This document shows positions 7,355 through 14,398 of a stretch of 64,000 bases of DNA, piece by piece; the stretch's first letter is position 1; every line of letters starts with the position of its first letter. Below the pieces are notes generated by a model, which ran no database searches, was not told the DNA's origin, and saw only the letters and a program-made list of their open reading frames with translations. Where the stretch lies: contig JAFYGE010000003.1 of the NCBI GenBank assembly GCA_017543335.1, forward strand, positions 1 through 64,000, in the 5' to 3' direction. Source of the DNA: Ruminococcus sp. GTDB taxonomy: Bacteria > Bacillota > Clostridia > Oscillospirales > Ruminococcaceae. The translations under genes were made by a program, and so were the position numbers.

Positions 7355-8608
7355 ATGGATAACAATTACTTTGTAGATTCAGATAAACTCTCTGAAGCTG
7401 CACTGGAAAAAAAGCATCGTATTGAAAACGATCCTTCCTCACGTACTAACCACATGGAGTACATGGAGGGAATGGAGCGTATCAGTTCTGATATAATGGA
7501 AAAAGTCCTCACTGAAATGGACAACTACGACTATTCTGCCTATACCGTCAAGGACGTAAGGGCAGCTCTCAGCCATGACCACTGTACGGTTGAGGACTTC
7601 AAAGCTCTTTTGTCTCCGGCAGCAGAGCCGTTTCTTGAAAAAATGGCTGAACGTGCAAGACTGGAAACTCAGAAGCATTTCGGCAACACGGTTTATTTGT
7701 TCACACCGCTGTATATTGCTAATTACTGCGAGAATTACTGCGTTTACTGCGGCTTTAACTGCTATAACGACATCCGCCGCATGAAGCTCAATATGGAGCA
7801 GATAGAACACGAAATGAAAGTTATCGCAGACAGCGGTATGGAGGAAATACTCATCCTTACAGGAGAAAGCCGTGCTCAGAGCGGCGTTGAGTATATCGGA
7901 GAAGCCTGCAAGCTTGCAAGAAAGTACTTCCGTATGGTCGGAATAGAGATATATCCTGTTAACGTTGAGGAGTACAAGTACCTCCATGAGTGCGGAGTTG
8001 ACTACGTTACCGTTTTTCAGGAAACATATGACAGCAACCGCTATGAGCAGCTCCACCTTATGGGACATAAAAGAGTGTTCCCGTATCGCTTTGAGGCTCA
8101 GGAAAGAGCTCTTATGGGCGGTATGAGAGGTATAGCAGGCTCGGCACTTCTCGGACTTTCCGATTTCAGAAAGGACGCTCTTGCAAGTGCTCTGCATATG
8201 TACTATTTACAGCGTAAATATCCTCATGCAGAGATCTCTCTTTCATGTCCGAGACTAAGACCGATAGTAAACAACGAGAAGATAAATCCGCTTGATGTGC
8301 ATGAGCGTCAGCTTTGTCAGGTGCTTTGTGCATACAGAATATTCCTGCCATTCTGCGGCATCACTGTATCATCCCGTGAGAGCGAAAGTTTCAGGAATGG
8401 TATCGTAAAGATAGCGGCAACAAAGGTCTCTGCCGGAGTTTCTACCGGTATAGGTGACCACGAGAGCAAATATACAGGAAAGGAGAGCGATTCAGCTGAG
8501 GGCGATGAGCAGTTCGAGATAAACGACGGAAGAAGCTTCAAGAAGATGTATGATGATATGTCCGGAGAAGGCTTGCAGCCTGTGCTGAATGACTACCTCT
8601 ATGTATGA
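7355..8608 (+). CDS. thiH: ThiH, tyrosine lyase (2-iminoacetate synthase)
   Basis: This 417-residue radical-SAM enzyme cleaves tyrosine to dehydroglycine (and p-cresol) for thiazole synthesis, the oxygen-independent alternative to the glycine oxidase ThiO. The cluster motif 'CENYCVYCGF' (C-x3-C-x2-C) lies near residue 125, and 'LLGLSDFRKDA' and 'ISLSCPRLRP' match ThiH/HydG-type enzymes. RBS AAGAAGG precedes ATG 7355. A repeat separates it from thiC, so it may rely on read-through or on a weak promoter near 7270-7330 that I could not define. Its end overlaps tenI. Confidence 0.95.
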   Translation: MDNNYFVDSDKLSEAALEKKHRIENDPSSRTNHMEYMEGMERISSDIMEKVLTEMDNYDYSAYTVKDVRAALSHDHCTVEDFKALLSPAAEPFLEKMAERARLETQKHFGNTVYLFTPLYIANYCENYCVYCGFNCYNDIRRMKLNMEQIEHEMKVIADSGMEEILILTGESRAQSGVEYIGEACKLARKYFRMVGIEIYPVNVEEYKYLHECGVDYVTVFQETYDSNRYEQLHLMGHKRVFPYRFEAQERALMGGMRGIAGSALLGLSDFRKDALASALHMYYLQRKYPHAEISLSCPRLRPIVNNEKINPLDVHERQLCQVLCAYRIFLPFCGITVSSRESESFRNGIVKIAATKVSAGVSTGIGDHESKYTGKESDSAEGDEQFEINDGRSFKKMYDDMSGEGLQPVLNDYLYV

Positions 8609-9203
8609 TATTCTCTGTATCACTAACCGCAGTCTGTGCAAAGAGGACTTCCCCGAACGTATCCGCAGGATAGCTGAAAATCATCCGAAAGCTATAGTGC
8701 TGCGTGAAAAAGACCTTACTCCGGACGACTACAGGTCACTTGCAGAACAGGTTATGAGTATTTGCAATAAGTACGGCACTGTCTGTATACTTCATAGCTT
8801 TGCTGATATTGCTGCTGAGCTCGGTGCAGAGGGGATTCATCTTCCGCTGCACATACTCAGAGAGCTTGACGGTGTGACTAAGAGAAAGTTCCGCATTATA
8901 GGAGCTTCCTGTCACTCTGCTGAAGATGCGATTGAGGCTGAAAAGCTTGGTGCGAGCTACATAACTGCCGGTCACGTTTTTGCTACTGACTGCAAAAAAG
9001 GACTTCCGCCGAGGGGGATAGAGTTCCTGAGAAATGTCTGTAAAAATGTGGACATACCGGTCTATGCTATCGGTGGGATAAGTCCGGAGAATATCGGTGA
9101 AGTGTGTGAAGCAGGTGCAGCAGGAGCCTGCGTTATGAGCGGACTTATGTCCTGTATCGACCCTGCGGAAACTCTTTCGCTGTATAAAGGAGAATTAAAA
9201 TGA
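8589..9203 (+). CDS. tenI: TenI-like thiamine phosphate synthase paralogue
   Basis: This 204-residue TIM-barrel protein of the ThiE/TenI family has 'IVLREKDLT' and 'YAIGGISPENIGEVCEAGAAG'. Where ThiE has its pyrophosphate/pyrimidine loop it carries 'AGHVFATDCKKGLPPRG', the form typical of TenI. TenI-type proteins act as thiazole tautomerases in Bacillus or as accessory ThiE-like enzymes. The gene overlaps the end of thiH (start ATG 8589, or ATG 8601 giving 'MYDILCITNR'; neither has a clear ribosome binding site, consistent with translational coupling). It overlaps thiE by four bases. Tautomerase rather than synthase is the likelier role, since a true ThiE follows. Confidence 0.85.
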   Translation: MTTSMYDILCITNRSLCKEDFPERIRRIAENHPKAIVLREKDLTPDDYRSLAEQVMSICNKYGTVCILHSFADIAAELGAEGIHLPLHILRELDGVTKRKFRIIGASCHSAEDAIEAEKLGASYITAGHVFATDCKKGLPPRGIEFLRNVCKNVDIPVYAIGGISPENIGEVCEAGAAGACVMSGLMSCIDPAETLSLYKGELK

Positions 9204-9829
9204 GCATAAAAAAAGATGACCTCATATTGTATGCTATAACTGACAGAAATTGTATCGGCGAGCGTGACCTGTGCGAAGTTGTCGAGCAGGCTATACTTGG
9301 CGGTGCAACCTGTATACAGCTCCGTGAAAAGGGCATATCAGAGGACGAACTTGTGAATGAAGCTGCTGCTTTGAAAAAGGTTTGCAGCAAGTATGGAGTA
9401 CCGCTTATCGTCAACGACAACTGGCAGGCTGCACTGAAAAGCGGTGCGGACGGAGTTCATGTCGGAATAGAGGACGCTCCGGTAAGGGAGATTAGAAAAG
9501 CTGCCGGAAATGACTTCATCATCGGAGCTACCGCTAAAACTGTTCAGCAGGCTGAAACTGCCGAAGCAGAGGGAGCTGATTATATCGGCGTTGGAGCTGT
9601 TTTCCCTTCTCCGACAAAGAAAAATGCTATTCGCATAACTTCTGAGCAGCTTGCTGAGATATGTTCAAGTGTAAGCATACCGGCAGTTGCTATTGGCGGT
9701 ATAAGCCTTGAAAATGTCGGAGAGATAGGGGACTGCGGTCAGGCTGGAATAGCGGTTGTGTCAGCTGTATTTGGCAAGATTGATGTAAAAAAAGCTGCCG
9801 GACTCCTCAGAGAGAAACTCGGCAAATAA
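9200..9829 (+). CDS. thiE: ThiE, thiamine phosphate synthase
   Basis: The 209-residue TIM barrel joins hydroxymethylpyrimidine diphosphate to thiazole phosphate. It has all canonical blocks: 'LYAITDRNC', 'ATCIQLREKG', 'IVNDNWQAALKSGADGVHVG', 'IIGATAKTV', 'YIGVGAVFPSPTKKNA' and 'VAIGGISLENV'. AAGGAG at 9187-9192 with ATG 9200 in an ATGA overlap with tenI indicates coupling. Last gene of the operon; thiD/thiM are not in the window, and the final diphosphate step can be made by thiN at 58659. Confidence 0.96.
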   Translation: MSIKKDDLILYAITDRNCIGERDLCEVVEQAILGGATCIQLREKGISEDELVNEAAALKKVCSKYGVPLIVNDNWQAALKSGADGVHVGIEDAPVREIRKAAGNDFIIGATAKTVQQAETAEAEGADYIGVGAVFPSPTKKNAIRITSEQLAEICSSVSIPAVAIGGISLENVGEIGDCGQAGIAVVSAVFGKIDVKKAAGLLREKLGK

Positions 9830-9868
9830 TTATTTTGTTTTATTTTGCGATTTTATTTTGATAAACTA

Positions 9869-9898
9869 TTGACATTTTACTGCTTGATGTGATATAAT
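9869..9898 (+). promoter_or_regulatory. Promoter of tRNA-Leu
   Basis: TTGACA (9869-9874) and TATAAT (9893-9898) with an 18-base spacer lie 15 bases before the mature tRNA start. Confidence 0.8.
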
Positions 9899-9913
9899 TA
9901 TTAAGCAGTAATT

Positions 9914-10000
9914 GCCGGTGTGATGGAATTGGCAGACGTGACGGACTCAAAATCCGTTGGTAGCGATACCGTGCGGGTTCAAGTCCCGCCGCCGGCACCA
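9914..10000 (+). tRNA. tRNA-Leu, anticodon CAA, CCA encoded
   Basis: This is an 87-base type-II tRNA. The acceptor GCCGGTG pairs with CGCCGGC, followed by A and CCA. The anticodon stem ACGGA/TCCGT encloses the loop CTCAAAA, giving CAA (reads UUG). A variable arm (TTGGTAGCGATACCG) and the T-arm GCGGGTTCAAGTCCCGC are present. The long variable arm and anticodon identify leucine. Confidence 0.97.
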
Positions 10001-10007
10001 AAAGTAA

Positions 10008-10046
10008 AGCCTGAAAGTAATGGATAGTTACTTTCAGGCTTTTTTG
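10008..10046. terminator. Bidirectional terminator between tRNA-Leu and hpt
   Basis: AGCCTGAAAGTAA (10008-10020) pairs with TTACTTTCAGGCT (10028-10040), followed by T on the plus strand. On the minus strand the run before it is A-rich but less ideal. It separates convergent tRNA-Leu and hpt. Confidence 0.85.
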
Positions 10047-10053
10047 TATCATG

Positions 10054-10611
10054 TTATATTGTTCCCTCATTATATTCAGCGATATAGGGCAGATTGCGGT
10101 AGTACTCATTAAAGTCGAGACCGTAGCCTATAACGAATTTGTCGGGGATGGTGAAGAGTGAGTAGTCGGCATCGAGCTTGACCTCACGTCTTGAAGGCTT
10201 GTCAAGAAGGGTCACGACTTTGAGCGACACAGGTTCTCTTGCTTTGAGCAGCTTTATGACCTCGCTGAGCGTCCTTCCGGTATCGATTATATCCTCGACA
10301 ATTATAACGTGGTATTTACTTATATCATGTTTGAGGTCCATAGTTATAGCGACGCTTCCGGATGATTTTGTGTCAGCATAATAGCTTTTAGCTTCCATGA
10401 AATCTATCTCGCATGGGACATCTATAGCACGGCTGAGGTCGGCAAGGAAAACATAAGCACCTTTGAGTATGCTTACGAGCAGTATGGGAGTACCGTCGTA
10501 GGAATCACTTATAATTTTGCCGGCTTTTTTTATGGCTTCTTTTATCTCATCCTCAGAGATGAGGACTCCTTTTATCTTGCTTTTGAATTCGTTTTTGTCC
10601 GCAAAGTTCAT
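10054..10611 (-). CDS. hpt: Hypoxanthine phosphoribosyltransferase
   Basis: This 185-residue purine-salvage enzyme converts hypoxanthine or guanine and PRPP to IMP or GMP. The PRPP-binding motif 'VIIVEDIIDTGRTL' is intact, and 'LLVSILKGAYVFLADLSRAI' and the C-terminal 'FVIGYGLDFNEYYRNLPYI' are family hallmarks. Length is standard for bacterial Hpt. GGAGTG precedes the ATG. It is monocistronic, transcribed from the promoter at 10676-10648 toward the tRNA terminator. Confidence 0.96.
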   Translation of the reverse strand: MNFADKNEFKSKIKGVLISEDEIKEAIKKAGKIISDSYDGTPILLVSILKGAYVFLADLSRAIDVPCEIDFMEAKSYYADTKSSGSVAITMDLKHDISKYHVIIVEDIIDTGRTLSEVIKLLKAREPVSLKVVTLLDKPSRREVKLDADYSLFTIPDKFVIGYGLDFNEYYRNLPYIAEYNEGTI

Positions 10612-10647
10612 GGTATCACTCCATTCTGAAAAGTTGTAGATAAATAT

Positions 10648-10676
10648 ATGATAGCATATTTGGTGGACTTTGTAAA
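10648..10676 (-). promoter_or_regulatory. Promoter of hpt
   Basis: On the minus strand TTTACA (10676-10671) and TATCAT (10653-10648) are separated by 17 bases, about 37 bases before the hpt start codon. Confidence 0.7.
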
Positions 10677-10692
10677 GGGAGCGTGTGTGCTG

Positions 10693-10721
10693 TTGAAATT
10701 TTTACAGAACTGTGATACAAT
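10693..10721 (+). promoter_or_regulatory. Promoter of the SulP gene
   Basis: TTGAAA (10693-10698) and TACAAT (10716-10721) with a 17-base spacer lie 70 bases before the TTG start of the transporter gene. Confidence 0.65.
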
Positions 10722-10790
10722 GTAAGGGAAATATTTCTTCAAATCAGTCGATCAAATGCGGACTGATTAAAATGGGAGGAGAAATCACAG

Positions 10791-12971
10791 TTGCAGTTAA
10801 ATGGAATAACAAAGAAATCTGCTATAACTGACATCTTTACAGGAATAATTATAGCACTTGTCTCTATACCGATATCAATGGGATATGCACAGGTTGCCGG
10901 ACTTCCGGCAAAATACGGCCTTTATGGTTCAATATTTCCGATATTGATATTCGGGATATTGTCCTCGTCACCTCAGTTTATTTTCGGAGTGGACGCAGCT
11001 CCGGCAGCATTAGTCGGAGCACTTCTGGTCACATTGGGAATAACTCCCGGCTCTGCGGAGGCGATAAGCACAGTACCGTTGGTGACACTTTTTGTAGGAA
11101 TATGGCTTCTTATACTATGGCTAATGAAAGCCGGACGAGCGGTCAACTACATCTCAACACCGGTAATGGGAGGATTCATCAGCGGCATCTCAACTACGAT
11201 AATATTCATGCAGATACCAAAGATACTCGGAGGTACGAGCGGAAGCGGTGAGATAGTCGAGCTTATCGCACACATAATAACTACTGTCTCAGATCATTTC
11301 AATTCTGCATCGTTTCTGCTTGGCGGTGCGGCACTGCTGATACTGATAGTGTCAAAAAAGCTGATGCCGAAATTACCAATGTCGGTATTTGTAATGGCTG
11401 CCGGAGCTGCAATAGGCTATACCGGTTTTGCAGACGAGCATCAGGTAGCTCTGCTCACAGCGGTTAATACCGGACTTCCTGCGTGGAAACTTCCGCAATT
11501 TGATTCCGAAATACTTTCGGATGTAATAACTTCAAGCTTCACGATAGCTATAGTCATAATGGCGGAAACGCTGCTTGCTTCAAATAATCTTGCAAATAAA
11601 AACGGCTATAAATTGATAAATGACCGTGAGATAATGGTGTATGCTCTTGGAAATCTTGCAGCTTGTTTTGTGGGATGCTGTCCGGTGAACGGTTCAGTTT
11701 CAAGAAGTTCAATGGGTGAGCAGTACGGCGGACGCTCACAGTTAATGTCCATAGCGGCGTCTGTTTCAATGATGATAATACTCCTTTTCGGAACAGGATT
11801 TATACAGTACCTTCCTGTACCGATACTCACCGCAATTGTAATATCGGCACTTCTCGGAGCTGTTGAGTTCGACCTTATGGAACGTCTTTATAAAAAAGAC
11901 CGCAAGGAATTACTGATATTTCTTGCTGCGTTTTTCGGAGTGCTTGTTTTCGGTACAGTCTACGGAGTAATGATAGGCGTTATACTTTCATTTGTAACGG
12001 TAATTGCACGTACTGCCAATCCTAAACGCTCGTTTCTCGGAATAATTCCCGGACACGAAGGATTTCACAGTCTCGAAAGGAATACATATTCAGTACCGCT
12101 GAAAGAGGCGGTGATATATCGCTTTTCGGGAAATTTGTATTTTGCTAATATAGGCATATTTGCGGACGATATTGAATCCTCCGTGACTAAAGATACGAAA
12201 TGTATAATTGTTGATTCCGGAGCAATATGCAGTATAGATATAACAGCTGCGGATAAGATAATCTCTCTTAGAAAGCAGCTCGAAAAAAGTGGAATAGAGC
12301 TATATTTTGCATCGCATATAGGCTCTCTTAACGACAGATTCCGTCAGCTTGGACTTGGTGAAATGGTTCAGCAGGGACACTGCCGACGCACTATACCGGC
12401 TGCACTTCTTGCTGCCGGCATAAAGCCTCCGTATGAGATGCTTGATGACAGCATCTCTGAAAGCGAGGTCCTTACAGCAGGTAATCCTAACAGACTTGAA
12501 TTCGAGTGGGCTTTTGGAGTTGCCGCTGACGATGAGTTTGAAAAATATACCGAAAGGATGCTCGCAGAGATAGACCCTGAAAGTGATCCTGAAAAACAGC
12601 TTAGTGAGCTGTTTGCCGCTAAAGGCGTCTGGGACGGCATCAGTGAACTCGATCAGGAGGAGCTTCTGGAGCATATGGCAGTTCATGTGCGTGACCTTGC
12701 TGAGAAACTCAACATAAAGCCTGAGCGGATAGGCGAAAGGATAGAGCGTAGGAAGCTCAATATTGCTGAGCATCTTCGTGCTAAAAATCCGCAGGCACTC
12801 AGTGTGATAAGGGAGCATAATGCACGTTTTGAGAAGCATCTCCGTGAGCATGACCCTAAATTGTACGAAAGTCTGCTGCGTTACAGACGGGAAGCTCTTG
12901 ACAATCTCAGAGCTGCTGATCCGGAGTTCAGTTCAGTTATAGATAAGTTTTATGGTGAAACTGATTATTAA
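10791..12971 (+). CDS. SulP-family anion transporter with STAS domain and long C-terminal tail
   Basis: The protein has 726 residues. Residues about 10-410 form a SulP/SLC26 membrane core of many hydrophobic helices, with 'ISMGYAQVAGLPAKYGLYGSI' near the N-terminus and 'CCPVNGSVSRSS' in the second half. Residues about 433-545 are a STAS domain ('AVIYRFSGNLYFANIGIF...CIIVDSGAICSIDITA'). About 180 further residues of charged helix follow ('EHLRAKNPQALSVIREH', 'EHDPKLYESLLRYRR'), which is not usual for SulP proteins of about 550 residues. The start is TTG 10791, supported by GGAGGAG at 10775-10781. Substrate (sulfate, bicarbonate or other anion) cannot be told. It is monocistronic. Confidence 0.88.
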   Translation: MQLNGITKKSAITDIFTGIIIALVSIPISMGYAQVAGLPAKYGLYGSIFPILIFGILSSSPQFIFGVDAAPAALVGALLVTLGITPGSAEAISTVPLVTLFVGIWLLILWLMKAGRAVNYISTPVMGGFISGISTTIIFMQIPKILGGTSGSGEIVELIAHIITTVSDHFNSASFLLGGAALLILIVSKKLMPKLPMSVFVMAAGAAIGYTGFADEHQVALLTAVNTGLPAWKLPQFDSEILSDVITSSFTIAIVIMAETLLASNNLANKNGYKLINDREIMVYALGNLAACFVGCCPVNGSVSRSSMGEQYGGRSQLMSIAASVSMMIILLFGTGFIQYLPVPILTAIVISALLGAVEFDLMERLYKKDRKELLIFLAAFFGVLVFGTVYGVMIGVILSFVTVIARTANPKRSFLGIIPGHEGFHSLERNTYSVPLKEAVIYRFSGNLYFANIGIFADDIESSVTKDTKCIIVDSGAICSIDITAADKIISLRKQLEKSGIELYFASHIGSLNDRFRQLGLGEMVQQGHCRRTIPAALLAAGIKPPYEMLDDSISESEVLTAGNPNRLEFEWAFGVAADDEFEKYTERMLAEIDPESDPEKQLSELFAAKGVWDGISELDQEELLEHMAVHVRDLAEKLNIKPERIGERIERRKLNIAEHLRAKNPQALSVIREHNARFEKHLREHDPKLYESLLRYRREALDNLRAADPEFSSVIDKFYGETDY

Positions 12972-12998
12972 TATGATTATAAAATATTGATAATTATT

Positions 12999-13277
12999 AC
13001 GTCGGTCAAGCCGAGGGAAGCAATGCAGACGGTCCGTAAAACTTCGCTTCGCTGGTTTTACTGCTTTTTAGGAAGGGCTCTGCCCACCCTAATCGGGTCC
13101 AGCCACCCCTGTCAGCAAGCTGACATCCCCTACCGCTGGTAGGGGTAACCTCGCACACCTTCCTGCCAAAGGGTTTCAGGCTAACCGCCCCGTCCCCTCT
13201 GTCACTTCGTGACATCTCCCCACACTGTGGGGCGTCACCCTTTGGAATCCCTTTTTTTGACGACTTCGTCGTTTTAT
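12999..13277. repeat. Intergenic repeat, family A copy 2, with two nested palindromic inserts
   Basis: Read on the minus strand this has the same modules and ends as 7101-7254 (CGACGAAGTCG.., ATTCCAAAGGG, AGTAAAACCAGCG, CTCGGCTTGACCGACG). It is longer because of two extra blocks at about 13087-13151 and 13177-13236. Each insert has the pattern CCCC-stem-GGGG, then ATGTCA-stem-TGACA, then GGGG, so they belong to one smaller element family. No gene is credited in 12972-13537 apart from this repeat and the signals listed. Confidence 0.8.
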
Positions 13278-13313
13278 AGATATTTAATTGATGAAGTAAT
13301 AATAATATAATTT

Positions 13314-13340
13314 TACTGCCGTGTAATGCGGCAGTTTTTT
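13314..13340 (+). terminator. Terminator-like hairpin before the regulator-GH44 unit
   Basis: ACTGCC and GGCAGT form a short stem around GTGTAATGC, followed by six T (TTTTTTATT). It ends just before the -35 box at 13342 and should insulate the next unit from the SulP transcript. Confidence 0.65.
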
Positions 13341-13341
13341 A

Positions 13342-13370
13342 TTGCACTTCACTCAAAAATATGCTATAAT
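13342..13370 (+). promoter_or_regulatory. Promoter of the HTH regulator-GH44 unit
   Basis: TTGCAC (13342-13347) and TATAAT (13365-13370) with a 17-base spacer. The leader to ATG 13538 is about 160 bases. Confidence 0.7.
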
Positions 13371-13537
13371 AAACTTACAGTTTACAAATCAAATGTAGGT
13401 TTAATTCTGCAAAGAATATCTTGCTTGAAATCAACCGGTAAGTGTGATATTATGTAATTATGACAAGGATAGAAACATTATCATCAAGGTTTCAAGATAG
13501 GAATTGCAGGATTTCAGCCGGAGAGGACGCTCTTTAT

Positions 13538-14377
13538 ATGAAATTCAGTGACAATTTGATAAAATACCGCAAAAAAGCCGGTCTGACTCAGGGACAGCTC
13601 GCAGGTATGCTCATGGTAACACCTCAGGCAGTTTCAAAATGGGAGAAAGGAAGTTATCCGGATAGCGAATTGCTGCCGGAATTAGCAAAAGCACTTGGCA
13701 TTTCGCTCGATACGCTGTTCGGACTCCGTGATGATGACGGAAAAGTCGATCTTGAAAGAGAGACTGTTGAAAGGATACAGCAGCTTCCTCCGGAAGAAAA
13801 AGGAAAGTTTGTAATGGAGCATATCTATAGTATGATATGTGCCTATAATTCAAATGCTTCGCCGGAGAGTATGCATCTGCCTGAGTCCTTTATAAGAGAG
13901 ACTTTTGCACATCTCAGGACGGATAATGAGCTTTCTGTCGCAAGACTGAATCCCGATATGCAGTACTGCTGCTTTATGAGGATACCTGAGAACGGCATCA
14001 ACAGCTATTTTTCGATACAGCCGAGAATAATGGAGCTTTTCAGCTTCCTTGCTGATGAAAAGGCACTAAGGATCATCAGTCTGGCTGAGACACTCGGACG
14101 TGATAATATAATCACTAAAGAGTATATCGCTAAAGAACTGAATATGCCGCTGGAGGATGTTTCCGATATAGTTGACCGTTTCGACCGCTTTGGCATAATG
14201 TGGAAGATAGTGGCAAATACCGGTGAAAATTCATTTCCGATATATGGCTATGTACATAATGTCCCGCTGCTTGGTATACTGACTCTTGCAGAATCGCTGG
14301 TCAATTTCCTTTCCTATTGCGAACCTGATATAGACATCTGGAATAAAGCTCCGTTCAGAGCTGAAAATAACAAATAA
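13538..14377 (+). CDS. XRE-family helix-turn-helix regulator with unknown C-terminal domain
   Basis: This encodes 279 residues from ATG 13538, chosen because AGAGGA (13522-13527) precedes it and it begins the typical 'MKFSDNLIKYRKKAGLTQGQLA'. An in-frame ATG at 13460 has no ribosome binding site. Residues 5-60 are a Cro/C1-type HTH ('VTPQAVSKWEKGSYPDSE'). The remaining 200 residues contain 'LRIISLAETLGRDNIITKEYIAKELNMPLEDVSDIVDRF', a second winged-helix-like segment, and no known ligand domain. It ends 21 bases before the GH44 gene with no terminator between, so the two are probably co-transcribed. Control of GH44 or its own operon is inference. Confidence 0.85.
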   Translation: MKFSDNLIKYRKKAGLTQGQLAGMLMVTPQAVSKWEKGSYPDSELLPELAKALGISLDTLFGLRDDDGKVDLERETVERIQQLPPEEKGKFVMEHIYSMICAYNSNASPESMHLPESFIRETFAHLRTDNELSVARLNPDMQYCCFMRIPENGINSYFSIQPRIMELFSFLADEKALRIISLAETLGRDNIITKEYIAKELNMPLEDVSDIVDRFDRFGIMWKIVANTGENSFPIYGYVHNVPLLGILTLAESLVNFLSYCEPDIDIWNKAPFRAENNK

Positions 14378-14398
14378 TTTTATCAGGAGGACGATACA

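Noticed and set aside
9840..10109. Minus-strand open frame of 89 codons across tRNA-Leu
   Set aside because: It translates the complement of the tRNA (the well-known spurious 'GLEPARYRYQ' type peptide), has no ribosome binding site and overlaps the hpt 3' end.
13006..13215. Minus-strand open frame of 69 codons
   Set aside because: Lies wholly inside the composite intergenic repeat; its sequence is a readout of hairpin modules.
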